From the NCBI GenBank assembly GCA_016704895.1, contig JADIZG010000026.1, forward strand, positions 1 to 51,458: DNA of 51,458 nt, in the 5' to 3' direction. Position 1 is the first letter of the stretch. Each line of letters opens with the position of its first letter. The notes beneath the pieces are model-generated. The model worked only from the letters and a program-made list of their open reading frames with translations. It made no database searches and was not told where the DNA came from. The DNA comes from Betaproteobacteria bacterium. Lineage in GTDB: Bacteria; Pseudomonadota; Gammaproteobacteria; Burkholderiales; Casimicrobiaceae. Shown one piece after another: positions 7,802 through 18,476 of this stretch. Made by a program: the position numbers and the translations under genes.

Positions 7802-8658
7802 ACTCGACCGCCACTGCCCTTGCCGCCGCCGAACGTCCGGCCGCTGCCTGCACGCCCGCCACGTTCAAGTCCGGCACCAAGCCGATCTGGTGCCCCGGAT
7901 GCGGCGACTACTCGGTGCTCTCGTCGATCACCAAGGCGTTCGCGATGCTCGCGCTCAAGCCCGAGGAGACCGTCGTGGTCTCGGGCATCGGCTGCAGCTC
8001 GCGCATCCCCGCCTACACGAGCTGCTACGGCTTCCACGGCGTGCACGGCCGCGCGCTCGCGGCGGCCACGGGCGTCAAGCTCGCGCGGCCGGAGCTGACG
8101 GTGCTCGTCGCCGGCGGCGACGGCGACGGCTACTCGATCGGCGGCAACCACTTCCTGCACGCGTGCCGGCGCAACGTCGACATGACCTACATCGTGATGG
8201 ACAACCACGTGTACGGCATGACGAAGGGGCAGCCCTCGCCGACGACCGAGCCGGACTGGGACTCGAAGCTCGCGCCGGGCGGCACCGGCGTGCGCGCGTT
8301 CCATCCGCTGGTGATCGCGCTCGCGTCGGGCGCGAACTTCGTCGCGCGCGCGTTCGCGGGCGACCCGAACGGCACCGCGGAGATCCTCGCGCAGGCGATC
8401 CGTCACCCGGGCTTCTCGTTCGTCGAGATCCTGTCGCCGTGCGTGACGTTCCGGCCCGAACAGCGCGAATGGAAGGAGGCGGTGCACCCCGCATCGGTCA
8501 CCGTCACCAACGATCCGGCGCGCGCGGCGCGCCGCGTGATGACCGACGACGGATTCAACATCGGCGCGCTGTATGCGGGCGACCGGACGCCGTTCCCGCT
8601 CGGACCCCGCCGCCCGCCCATCCCCCTCACCGACCTCGAAGCGGAGTTTGCACCGTGA
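7798..8658 (+). CDS. korB: 2-oxoacid:ferredoxin oxidoreductase beta subunit (KorB)
   Basis: A 286-residue beta subunit that binds thiamine diphosphate and a [4Fe-4S] cluster. The TPP region reads VAGGDGDGYSIGGNHFLHA and VMDNHVYGMTKGQPSPTT, a classic beta-subunit signature. Cluster cysteines are seen in WCPGCGDY, GIGCSSR and SPCVTF. The ATG at 7798 gives MNSTATALAAAERPA; the open frame reaching far upstream is only korA out of frame. It lies 7 bp after the repaired korA stop, and its TGA overlaps the GTG start of the next gene (GTGA), so the three genes form one coupled plus-strand operon divergent from the reductase operon. Confidence 0.93.
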   Translation: MNSTATALAAAERPAAACTPATFKSGTKPIWCPGCGDYSVLSSITKAFAMLALKPEETVVVSGIGCSSRIPAYTSCYGFHGVHGRALAAATGVKLARPELTVLVAGGDGDGYSIGGNHFLHACRRNVDMTYIVMDNHVYGMTKGQPSPTTEPDWDSKLAPGGTGVRAFHPLVIALASGANFVARAFAGDPNGTAEILAQAIRHPGFSFVEILSPCVTFRPEQREWKEAVHPASVTVTNDPARAARRVMTDDGFNIGALYAGDRTPFPLGPRRPPIPLTDLEAEFAP

Positions 8659-9479
8659 CCGCCGCACGCAAGAAAGCAGCAACGAAGACCGCAGTCGCCC
8701 GCCCGTCGGCGAAGGCCCCCGCGACCCGGAAGGTCGCCGCGAAGAAGCGCGCGGCGGGGAAGCCCGCTGCCGGCAAGCCTGCGGCGAAGAAGGTCGCCGC
8801 CGGGAAGCCTGTCGCGAAGAAGCCCGTCGCCGGGAAGCCCGCGGCGAAGAAGCCCGTCGCGAAGAAGCGCCCGGCCACGAAGCCCACGGTGAAGAAGCGC
8901 GTGGCGAGCGAAGCTCCCGGCAAGTCGCGGGCCAAGGCGAAGCCGGCCGCGCGCGCGAGCGTGGCCCGGGGCGCGACGTCGTCGATCGGGACGCTCATGA
9001 CCTACGCGCTGTGGCTCGAGCTCGATGCGGTCGAGCGCTACCGCGAGCTCGCGGATGCGATGGAGATGCACAACAACCGCGACGTGTCCGAGCTCTTCCG
9101 CAAGATGTCGACGATCGAAGGCAAGCACGTTGACAAGATCATGAAGCAGATGGGGTGGACGAAGGTTCCGCCGCTGCCGCAGGGCGCGGCGCCCTGGCCC
9201 GGCTTCGAGAGCCCGGAGACGGCGGCGCACGACGACGTCCACTACCTGATGCAGCCGTACCACGCGCTCGCGCTCGCGCTGAAGGGCGAGGAGCGCGCGC
9301 ACCGGTTCTTCGAGTCGCTCGCGCGCGCGGCGACCACGCCGGCGGTCAGGCGCGCCGCGACCGAGATGGCGGAGGAGGAGCGCGAGCACGTCGAGCTCGT
9401 CCGTGCGTGGATGGCGAAGGTCCCGCGCCCGGACGACGACTGGAACGACGATCCCGACCCGCCGCGCTACACGGACTAG
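8655..9479 (+). CDS. Ferritin-like (rubrerythrin-family) protein with histone-H1-like N-terminal tail
   Basis: A 274-residue protein in two parts. Residues 1 to about 105 are a low-complexity basic tail of Lys, Ala, Pro and Gly (repeats such as AAGKPAAKK, VAKKPVAGKP) like bacterial histone-H1/AlgP-type tails. Residues from about 110 form a four-helix ferritin-like domain with diiron-type ligands in LELDAVERYRE, EGKHVDK, GEERAHRFFE and EEEREHVEL. There is no C-terminal rubredoxin CxxC pair, so it is not a classical rubrerythrin. The GTG start overlaps the korB stop. This suggests co-expression with the oxygen-sensitive enzymes and perhaps a peroxide- or oxygen-scavenging role, possibly DNA-associated because of the tail. 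The function is inferred. Confidence 0.8.
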   Translation: MTAARKKAATKTAVARPSAKAPATRKVAAKKRAAGKPAAGKPAAKKVAAGKPVAKKPVAGKPAAKKPVAKKRPATKPTVKKRVASEAPGKSRAKAKPAARASVARGATSSIGTLMTYALWLELDAVERYRELADAMEMHNNRDVSELFRKMSTIEGKHVDKIMKQMGWTKVPPLPQGAAPWPGFESPETAAHDDVHYLMQPYHALALALKGEERAHRFFESLARAATTPAVRRAATEMAEEEREHVELVRAWMAKVPRPDDDWNDDPDPPRYTD

Positions 9480-9512
9480 ACCGGATCGACCGACGACTGG
9501 AGGGGAGGAACG

Positions 9513-9908
9513 ATGGAAGTGCTGCTGCCGCCCGGTTGGGCGCCGCCGATCGGCTACGCGAACGGCATCGCGGCGACGCCCGGCCGCATCGTGTTCATCG
9601 CCGGCCAGGTCGGCTGGGACGCGCAGCAGCGCTTCCAGTCGGAGGACATCGTGCCGCAGTTCGATCAGGCGTTGAAGAACGTGCTCGAGGTGCTCGCGCA
9701 GGCGGGCGGCAGGGCCGAGCACATCTGCCGGATCACCGCGTTCTGCTGCGACAAGCCCGCCTATCTCGCGGCGCGCCCGCAACTCGGGCGCATCTGGCGC
9801 GAGCGCATGGGCAAGCACTTCCCGGCGATGAGCATGATCTTCGTGTCCGACCTGCTCGACAACCCGGGCAAGATCGAGCTCGAGGCGACGGCGGTGGTGC
9901 CTGCCTGA
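9513..9908 (+). CDS. RidA/YjgF/UK114 family protein
   Basis: A 131-residue protein with the trimeric RidA fold expected from segments IVFIAGQVGWDAQQRF, ALKNVLEVLAQAGG and the C-terminal region PGKIELEATAVVP. RidA proteins hydrolyse reactive enamine/imine intermediates; this is a divergent subfamily member, so the exact substrate is unknown. A strong ribosome-binding site (GGAGGGGAGG) precedes the ATG. It lies 33 bp after the ferritin-like gene on the same strand and could be the last gene of the kor operon, then meets the convergent regulator gene. Confidence 0.8.
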   Translation: MEVLLPPGWAPPIGYANGIAATPGRIVFIAGQVGWDAQQRFQSEDIVPQFDQALKNVLEVLAQAGGRAEHICRITAFCCDKPAYLAARPQLGRIWRERMGKHFPAMSMIFVSDLLDNPGKIELEATAVVPA

Positions 9909-9929
9909 CGTCGGAGGTCGTGTCGCGCG

Positions 9930-10613
9930 TCAGCCAGCCGGCCGCGTGAGCTCGCCGAGCGACTTCGCGTCGAGAACCCGGATGCGCTCGCGCCCGAGCT
10001 CGACGTAGCCCCGGTCCTCGAACGAGCGCAGCAGGCGCGTGACGATCTCGCGCACGCTGCCCAGCTCGTCGGCGATCGCCTGGTGAGTCGCCGCGATCGT
10101 CGGGCCGTCCTTGCTGCGGCGCACCAGCAGCGCGGCAAGCCGCTGGTCGAGCTTCTGGTAGGTGATCGCCTCGACGAGCGCGAGCAGCGACGCGAGGCGC
10201 TCGCCGAACAGCGAGAACACGTACTCGCGGAACGACGAGTCCTCGACGACGAGCTCGCGGAAGGCGTCGGGCGGGATCACGGCGAGCTCGACGTCGGATT
10301 CCGCGGTGCCGGTCGCCGGGTACTGGGTGCGGCCGAGCAGGCACGACGAGGAAAGCACGCACGACTCGCCGGGGCTCACGCGGTAGAGCTGCATCTCGCG
10401 CCCGTTCGGGTAGCGCTGGACCACGCGGATGTTCCCGGACAGCACGAGCGGGAACCCGGAGCAGGGCTGCCGCTCGCCGAACATCTGCGTGCCGGCGGAA
10501 ACCTGCCGGAAGATCGCGCGCGACGCGATCCGTTCGAGCGTGCGCCTGCCGGCGAGCGCGAGCGTGGGGAAGGCCGCGCCGATGCGCTCGGCGAGGGCGG
10601 CGGGGTCGCTCAT
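9930..10613 (-). CDS. Crp/Fnr-family transcriptional regulator
   Basis: A 227-residue regulator with an N-terminal cyclic-nucleotide-binding-like beta-roll (about 30-130), dimer helix and a C-terminal winged helix (about 155-220). It lacks the N-terminal cysteine cluster of true FNR; its cysteines at PCSGF and SCVLSSSC are elsewhere. The recognition helix reads SVREIVTRLL, i.e. the R-E-x-x-x-R pattern of CRP, which contacts GTGA half-sites. A fitting site (TGTGAT-N4-GTCACG) stands at 11391 in front of the DUF2892/SQR/RND cluster, so this regulator probably controls that cluster. The gene is divergent from the CbiM-like gene at 10697. The signal sensed is unknown. Confidence 0.88.
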   Translation of the reverse strand: MSDPAALAERIGAAFPTLALAGRRTLERIASRAIFRQVSAGTQMFGERQPCSGFPLVLSGNIRVVQRYPNGREMQLYRVSPGESCVLSSSCLLGRTQYPATGTAESDVELAVIPPDAFRELVVEDSSFREYVFSLFGERLASLLALVEAITYQKLDQRLAALLVRRSKDGPTIAATHQAIADELGSVREIVTRLLRSFEDRGYVELGRERIRVLDAKSLGELTRPAG

Positions 10614-10658
10614 GGCGGGGCTGGGCGTCGGACGGGACTGACCTGCGAGGGGAGATTC

Positions 10659-10664
10659 TACAAT
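10659..10664 (+). promoter_or_regulatory. -10 element TACAAT before the CbiM-like gene
   Basis: A good -10 hexamer (TACAAT) 33 bp upstream of the ATG at 10697. The -35 at the expected distance is weak (GACTGA), so an activator may be needed. Confidence 0.4.
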
Positions 10665-10696
10665 CAGGGGCCGCGCGCGTTGCGCGGGCGCCGCGC

Positions 10697-11356
10697 ATGG
10701 ACCTCTCCCGCCTCGCCCTCCCAGAAGCCCTGACGCTCGCCGGCTGGATCGTCGCGTTGCCGCTCCTGGCGCTGGCCGTCCGGCGGGTCCGCTGGCGGGA
10801 AGCGGCGGCCGGGCCGGTCGCGCAGGTCTGGCCCGCGGCGCTGGCCGCGCTCGTGGCGCTCTGGAGCATCCGCGGCAGCGTCGAGCCCCATTTCGCGTTC
10901 CACCTGTCGGGCATCGCGGCGCTGGCGCTCGCGAGCGGGCCCTGGCTCGCGCTCGTCGGCGGCGCGGTCGTCGTCGCGGTGACGTTCGCGCTGGGCGGCG
11001 CCCCCTGGGCGAACGCGGGGATCGCGTGGCTCACCGGCGTTGCGCTGCCCGCCGGCGTCGTCCTGGCGGTCCTTGCGGTGACTCGGCGGCGGGCGCCGCC
11101 GAATTTCTTCGTCTATGCGATCGTCGTCGCGTTCTTCGGCGGGGCGGCGTCCTACCTCGCGAGCGGCGTCGCTGGTGCGGCGATTCTGGTCGGCGCGCTC
11201 GGCGTGCCGGCGGGGCTCGCGTTCGGCGACTACCTGATCTACGTCGGGACGCTGGCGTTCGGCGAGGCGACGCTGACCGGCATGCTGATCTCGCTCGCGG
11301 CCGTCTACCGCCCCGCCTGGGTGGCGACGTTCGAGCCGGACCGCTATTTCAGGTAG
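10697..11356 (+). CDS. CbiM/COG3235-like integral membrane protein
   Basis: A 219-residue polytopic membrane protein with about six hydrophobic segments. The segment FHLSGIAALALASGPWLALV and the ending MLISLAAVYRPAWVATFEPD match the family annotated as energy-coupling-factor (CbiM-like) permease, COG3235. CbiM proteins bind cobalt or nickel for ECF uptake systems, but no ECF ATPase or transmembrane partner is nearby, so transport of a metal is only a family-based guess. The N-terminus is MDLSRLALPEALTLAG with a weak ribosome-binding site. It is divergent from the Crp/Fnr gene and lies 111 bp before DUF2892. Confidence 0.65.
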   Translation: MDLSRLALPEALTLAGWIVALPLLALAVRRVRWREAAAGPVAQVWPAALAALVALWSIRGSVEPHFAFHLSGIAALALASGPWLALVGGAVVVAVTFALGGAPWANAGIAWLTGVALPAGVVLAVLAVTRRRAPPNFFVYAIVVAFFGGAASYLASGVAGAAILVGALGVPAGLAFGDYLIYVGTLAFGEATLTGMLISLAAVYRPAWVATFEPDRYFR

Positions 11357-11390
11357 GGCGCGGCGCCCGGAGGGCGGGGCGGGCGCACAA

Positions 11391-11440
11391 TGTGATTCAG
11401 GTCACGGACCCCCGGGGTCCGCGCCCGTACCCTTGCCTCC
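11391..11440 (+). promoter_or_regulatory. Class II Crp/Fnr-type promoter of the SQR/RND cluster
   Basis: TGTGATTCAGGTCACG (11391-11406) is a near-perfect Crp/Fnr palindrome centred at 11398.5. A -10-like TACCCT at 11428-11433 is centred 32 bp downstream, which puts the site at about -41.5 of a start near 11440, the geometry of class II activation. A GGACCCC-C-GGGGTCC hairpin sequence (11406-11420) lies between them. The first gene, DUF2892, begins at 11468 after a GGAGG-type ribosome-binding site (TCGGAGGTCGTC). Confidence 0.6.
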
Positions 11441-11467
11441 GTAGCAATTCATCACTCGGAGGTCGTC

Positions 11468-11665
11468 ATGGAAGTCAACGTCGGTGGAGTCGATCGCACG
11501 ATCCGGATCATCCTGGGCATCGTGATCCTGTCGCTGTTCTTCGTGCTCGAGGGCAATGCCCGCTGGTGGGGGCTTGTCGGGGTCGGCCTGCTCGCAACCG
11601 GCATCTTCCGCTTCTGCCCTGCCTACCTGCCGTTCGGCATCAAGACCTGCGCAACGAAGCGTTGA
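11468..11665 (+). CDS. DUF2892 (YgaP transmembrane-like) small membrane protein
   Basis: A 65-residue protein with two membrane helices (about 11-28 and 34-50) separated by a short RWW loop, and the family ending CPAYLPFGIKTC. DUF2892 domains occur alone or fused to rhodanese (YgaP) and are common next to sulfide and sulfane-sulfur genes. Here it opens a cluster with an SQR-like flavoprotein, consistent with a role in persulfide or thiol handling at the membrane. Its stop codon overlaps a downstream ATG (TGATG at 11663-11667) that begins a signal-peptide-like reading frame for the adaptor gene. Confidence 0.82.
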   Translation: MEVNVGGVDRTIRIILGIVILSLFFVLEGNARWWGLVGVGLLATGIFRFCPAYLPFGIKTCATKR

Positions 11666-11728
11666 TGCACGGGATGCAATACAGGATCGGCCTGGGCGCG
11701 TTCACGCTGGCCATCGCCACCCGCGGCG

Positions 11729-12706
11729 ATGGCGCAGCCTGCGCTCGACACGATCAAGGTCGCGCCGCGCGAGTTCGCGCAGACCGTCGCGACCGAGGCG
11801 ACGATCGAGGCGGTGAAGCAGGCGACGCTGGGCACGCAGGTCGCCGGGCGCATCGTCGAGCTTCCGGTCAGGGCCGGCGACACCGTGCGCGCGGGCCAGG
11901 TGCTCGCACGCATCGACGCGCGGGCGGCGGATGCCGCGGTCGCGGGCAGCCGCTCCCAACTGGCCGAGGCCGAGGCCAACCTCGCGAACGCGAAGCGCGT
12001 CCACGAGCGGAACAAGGCGCTCGTCGCGCAGAAGTTCGTGAGCCAGGCGGCCGTCGACCAGTCCGAGTCCGCCTACCAGGCTGCGCTCGCGCAGGTCGAG
12101 GCGGTGCGAGCGAACGCAGGTTCCGCGGTCGTCGCGCGCGACTGGACGACGATCGTCGCTCCCTACGCCGGCGTCGTCGGCGAGACGCTCGCCGAGCTGG
12201 GCGACATGGCGACGCCGGGGAAGGCGATCGTCACGGTGTTCGATCCGCGCGAGATGCGCGCGGTCGCGTACGTCCCGCAGGCGACGCTCGGCAAGGCGAA
12301 GCTCGACGGCGCACGCGTCGACCTGCCCGCGCTCGCGACGACGGTGAAGCCTGTCCGCGCAACCGTGATTCCGCTCGCGGACGCGAAGAGCCACACGACG
12401 CGCGTGCGCTTCGACCTCCCGCCGACCGAAGGGCTCGTGCCGGGGCAGTACGCGCGCGCTCGCCTGCCGGTCGGCGTGGCGACGATGCTCGCGGTGCCCG
12501 AATCGGCGCTCGTCCGGCGCGGCGAGGTGACCGGCGTGTACGTGATCGACGACAAGGGCGCTCCCCGGCTCCGGCAGCTGCGGACGGGCGAGCGCGTGGG
12601 CGACGGCGAGGTCGAAGTGCTCGCCGGGTTGAGCGGCGGCGAGACGATCGCCGCGAACCCGGTGGCCGCGGGGATGCGAACGGCGGCGATCAAGCCGCCT
12701 CATTGA
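11729..12706 (+). CDS. RND efflux periplasmic adaptor (membrane fusion protein), signal peptide out of frame
   Basis: A 325-residue HlyD/AcrA-type adaptor. The barrel-sandwich half-motifs are LGTQVAGRIVELPVRAGDTV (about 31-50) and IVAPYAGVVGETLAELGD (about 147-165), flanking a coiled-coil hairpin (about 70-140), then a beta-barrel and a membrane-proximal region. It should link the RND permease at 14019 to an outer-membrane channel, but no TolC gene is in the cluster. As read from the ATG at 11729 it has no signal peptide. A fitting hydrophobic leader (MQYRIGLGAFTLAIAT) begins at 11665 in another frame, one base out of register and coupled to the DUF2892 stop. The true gene probably starts at 11665 with a one-base shift near 11725. 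Confidence 0.85.
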   Translation: MAQPALDTIKVAPREFAQTVATEATIEAVKQATLGTQVAGRIVELPVRAGDTVRAGQVLARIDARAADAAVAGSRSQLAEAEANLANAKRVHERNKALVAQKFVSQAAVDQSESAYQAALAQVEAVRANAGSAVVARDWTTIVAPYAGVVGETLAELGDMATPGKAIVTVFDPREMRAVAYVPQATLGKAKLDGARVDLPALATTVKPVRATVIPLADAKSHTTRVRFDLPPTEGLVPGQYARARLPVGVATMLAVPESALVRRGEVTGVYVIDDKGAPRLRQLRTGERVGDGEVEVLAGLSGGETIAANPVAAGMRTAAIKPPH

Positions 12707-12727
12707 TTCGCCACAAGGAGGAGAGCC

Positions 12728-14011
12728 ATGGCGCACGTCGTGATCCTGGGAGCGGGCCTCGGAGGCATGCCGATGGCCTACGAGATGAAGCAGGCGTTGC
12801 GCAAGGAGGACCGCCTCACGGTGGTCGGCAACGGGCCGAACTTCCACTTCGTGCCGTCGAACCCCTGGGTCGCCGTCGGCTGGCGGTCGCGCGGCGACAT
12901 CGAGTTTCCCGCGGCGCCGCCGCTGGAGAAGCGCGGCATCGCGTTCGAGCCGGCCGGCGCGAAGCGCGTGCACCCGGCCGAGAACCGCGTCGAGCTCGCC
13001 GACGGCCGATTCCTCGACTACGACTATCTGGTGATCGCGACCGGGCCGAAGCTCGCGTTCGACGAGATCGAGGGCCTGGGCCCGAACGGCCACACGCATT
13101 CGGTCTGCCACGTCGACCACGCCGTCAAGGCGGAGGGCGCCTGGCAGGCTTTCGTCAAGGATCCGGGCCCGATCGTCGTGGGCGCGGTGCAGGGCGCCTC
13201 GTGCTTCGGCCCCGCCTACGAGTTCGCGTTCATCATGGACACGGACCTGCGGCGCCGTAAGATCCGCGACCGCGTGCCGATGACCCTCGTCACGTCCGAG
13301 CCGTACATCGGCCACCTGGGGCTGGGCGGCGTCGGCGACTCGAAGACGATGCTCGAGTCCGCGCTGCGCGAGCGCCACATCAAGTGGATCTGCAACGCGA
13401 AGGTCACGAAGGTCGAGGCCGGCACGATGCACGTGACCGAGCACGACGAGGAAGGGAAGCCGAAGAAGGAGCACGCGCTTCCGTTCAGGCACTCGATGAT
13501 GCTGCCGGCGTTCAAGGGCATCGACGCGGTCGCCGGCATCGAGGGCCTCGTCAACCCGCGCGGCTTCATCCTGATCGACGCGCACCAGCGCAATCCCAGG
13601 TTCCCGAACGTCTACGGGGTGGGGGTGTGCGTCGCGATCCCGCCGGTCGAGGCGACGCCGGTGTTGACCGGCGCGCCGAAGACCGGATACATGATCGAGT
13701 CGATGGTGACGGCGACCGCGAAGAACATCGGGGCCGCGCTCGACGGCCGCGCGCCGACCGAGAAGGCGACGTGGAACGCGCTGTGCCTCGCCGACATGGG
13801 CGACACCGGCATCGCGTTCGTCGCGCTCCCGCAGATCCCGCCCCGCAACGTGAACTGGTTCTCCGAGGGCAAGTGGGTGCACTACGCGAAGGTCGCGTTC
13901 GAGAAGTACTTCATCCGCAAGATGAAGAAGGGCACCTCGGAGCCGTTCTACGAGAAGTTCGTCCTGAAGGCGATCGGCGTGGTCCGGCTGAAGGACACGC
14001 CGAAGGCCTGA
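12728..14011 (+). CDS. Sulfide:quinone oxidoreductase-like FAD protein
   Basis: A 427-residue two-dinucleotide-fold flavoprotein. The N-terminal FAD motif is VVILGAGLGGMPMAYEM and the second Rossmann region is YDYLVIATGPKL (98-109). Three cysteines, C127 (HSVCHVD), C159 (QGASCFGPAYE) and C301 (GVGVCVAIPP), correspond to the three redox/essential cysteines of sulfide:quinone oxidoreductases, and the C-terminal part ends in an amphipathic stretch (KYFIRKMKKG) that may bind the membrane. SQR oxidises sulfide to polysulfide and reduces quinone. The gene has a good GGAGGAGAG ribosome-binding site and sits between adaptor and permease of an RND system, an unusual arrangement. The exact SQR type is not settled. 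Confidence 0.85.
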   Translation: MAHVVILGAGLGGMPMAYEMKQALRKEDRLTVVGNGPNFHFVPSNPWVAVGWRSRGDIEFPAAPPLEKRGIAFEPAGAKRVHPAENRVELADGRFLDYDYLVIATGPKLAFDEIEGLGPNGHTHSVCHVDHAVKAEGAWQAFVKDPGPIVVGAVQGASCFGPAYEFAFIMDTDLRRRKIRDRVPMTLVTSEPYIGHLGLGGVGDSKTMLESALRERHIKWICNAKVTKVEAGTMHVTEHDEEGKPKKEHALPFRHSMMLPAFKGIDAVAGIEGLVNPRGFILIDAHQRNPRFPNVYGVGVCVAIPPVEATPVLTGAPKTGYMIESMVTATAKNIGAALDGRAPTEKATWNALCLADMGDTGIAFVALPQIPPRNVNWFSEGKWVHYAKVAFEKYFIRKMKKGTSEPFYEKFVLKAIGVVRLKDTPKA

Positions 14012-14018
14012 CCCGCGC

Positions 14019-17243
<3,225 letters not shown>

Positions 17244-17293
17244 GCGCCGCCCCCGTTCCTCGACTTCGTTCCTTCGTTCCCCAGGAGCTTTCC

Positions 17294-17512
17294 ATGACCA
17301 CCGAACGCTACATCCGCATCATCGCCGGCTTCTTCGTCCTCCTCTCGCTCGCTCTCGGCGCGCCGGGCAGCCCGCTGTTCGTGAGCGCGAACTGGCTGTG
17401 GTTCACCGCCTTCGTCGGCGCGAACATGCTGCAGAGCGGCTTCACGCGCTTCTGCCTGCCCGAGTCGATCCTTCGCAGGCTCGGCGTGCCGCCGGGCGGC
17501 TGCGCCAGGTAA
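17294..17512 (+). CDS. Second DUF2892 small membrane protein
   Basis: A 72-residue protein with two hydrophobic segments (about 7-25 and 28-45) and the DUF2892 pattern NWLWFTAFVGANMLQSGFTR followed by FCLPESILRRLG. The start at 17294 has AGGAGCTTTCC upstream. It closes the DUF2892-adaptor-SQR-permease-DUF2892 cluster, so two DUF2892 proteins bracket the export and oxidation genes. Confidence 0.8.
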   Translation: MTTERYIRIIAGFFVLLSLALGAPGSPLFVSANWLWFTAFVGANMLQSGFTRFCLPESILRRLGVPPGGCAR

Positions 17513-17536
17513 CGAGCCAGCGGCCTCGCGCCCCGG

Positions 17537-18433
17537 TCACGCCGGGGGAGGCGCGCCGTCGCCGAGCCTGTCGCCGAGCCGGACGGCCAGGCGTCCGAGG
17601 TCGGCGCGCAGCGCGCGCATCTCGGCGTGCATCTCGGCGCGGACCCGGACTTCCTCGGCGTCGAGCAGCCGCGCGATGTCGGCGCGCAGGGACACGACGT
17701 CGCGGTGCAGCTCGGTCCGCATCTCGGCTTCCTCCCGCCCGATGAACACGGCGACGATGTTGGCGGTGAACAGCGACAGCAGCGCCCAGCCGACCAGCAC
17801 CGAGAGGATCGCGACGATGCGCGTGGCCGTCGTGGTCGGCACGATGTCGCCGTAGCCGACCGTCGCGCCGGTGACGAACGCGAGCCACATGCCGTCCCAG
17901 AACGAGTGGATCTTCGGGTCGAACACGTAGAACAGCGCGCCGGTGACCAGCGTCGCGAGGACTGCCGCACCGAGCAGGAGCGGCGCGCCGCGCCGCGTGA
18001 ACAGGACACGCAGTTCGGCGACGACCCGGATCAGCACGAGCCCCGCGACGGCCACGCGCGCCACGCGCGCGAGCGCGAGCCCCTCGGTCGTCGCACCGGC
18101 CCACGCTGCGCCGGCGCCCACGATCACGACGACGTTGAGCCAGTTGCCGGCGAGGTACCGGAACGGCTCGCGCGTGAGCCGGAGCATCCAGACGAGCTCG
18201 AGCGTGAACGCGAGGACGATCGCCACGTCGATCGCGATCGCGGCACGGTGCCCGATGGCGCCCGGCTCGGCCGAATCGAAGATGTAGGCGGGGATCGAGA
18301 GGAGCGCCACGCCGATCATCGGCCAGTGCAGGCGCCGCTGCCAGCCGCGCGCGGCCGGCGTGTCGTCGGGTCCGACGCCGGCGAGGCCGATCCAGGCGAG
18401 CGGTTCCTGCGAGAGCGCGGTGCGCACGGACAT
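17537..18433 (-). CDS. Voltage-gated-type potassium channel
   Basis: A 298-residue membrane protein of the six-helix potassium channel type. The selectivity filter reads TVGYGD (in GATVGYGDIVPTTTATR, near residue 190). The preceding region carries arginines at three-residue spacing (ARVARVAVAGLVLIRVVAEL), a voltage-sensor-like S4. The final 70 residues are charged and helical (EEAEMRTELHRDVVSLRADI), probably a cytoplasmic coiled coil for tetramer assembly. It is convergent with the DUF2892 gene. The next minus-strand gene upstream is the sulfotransferase-like gene, 43 bp away. Confidence 0.88.
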   Translation of the reverse strand: MSVRTALSQEPLAWIGLAGVGPDDTPAARGWQRRLHWPMIGVALLSIPAYIFDSAEPGAIGHRAAIAIDVAIVLAFTLELVWMLRLTREPFRYLAGNWLNVVVIVGAGAAWAGATTEGLALARVARVAVAGLVLIRVVAELRVLFTRRGAPLLLGAAVLATLVTGALFYVFDPKIHSFWDGMWLAFVTGATVGYGDIVPTTTATRIVAILSVLVGWALLSLFTANIVAVFIGREEAEMRTELHRDVVSLRADIARLLDAEEVRVRAEMHAEMRALRADLGRLAVRLGDRLGDGAPPPA

Positions 18434-18476
18434 CAGGTCATGCTATCCCACGGTCCCGGTGCGGCCTTGACGGCCG

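Noticed and set aside
8700..8960. Tandem-like DNA repeats considered as a CRISPR or VNTR array
   Set aside because: The repeats are imperfect and in frame, encoding the Lys/Ala/Pro tail; there are no regular spacers.
11406..11420. GGACCCC-C-GGGGTCC hairpin considered as a terminator for the CbiM-like gene
   Set aside because: No T-run follows and it lies within the proposed promoter of the next gene, so it was not called a terminator.
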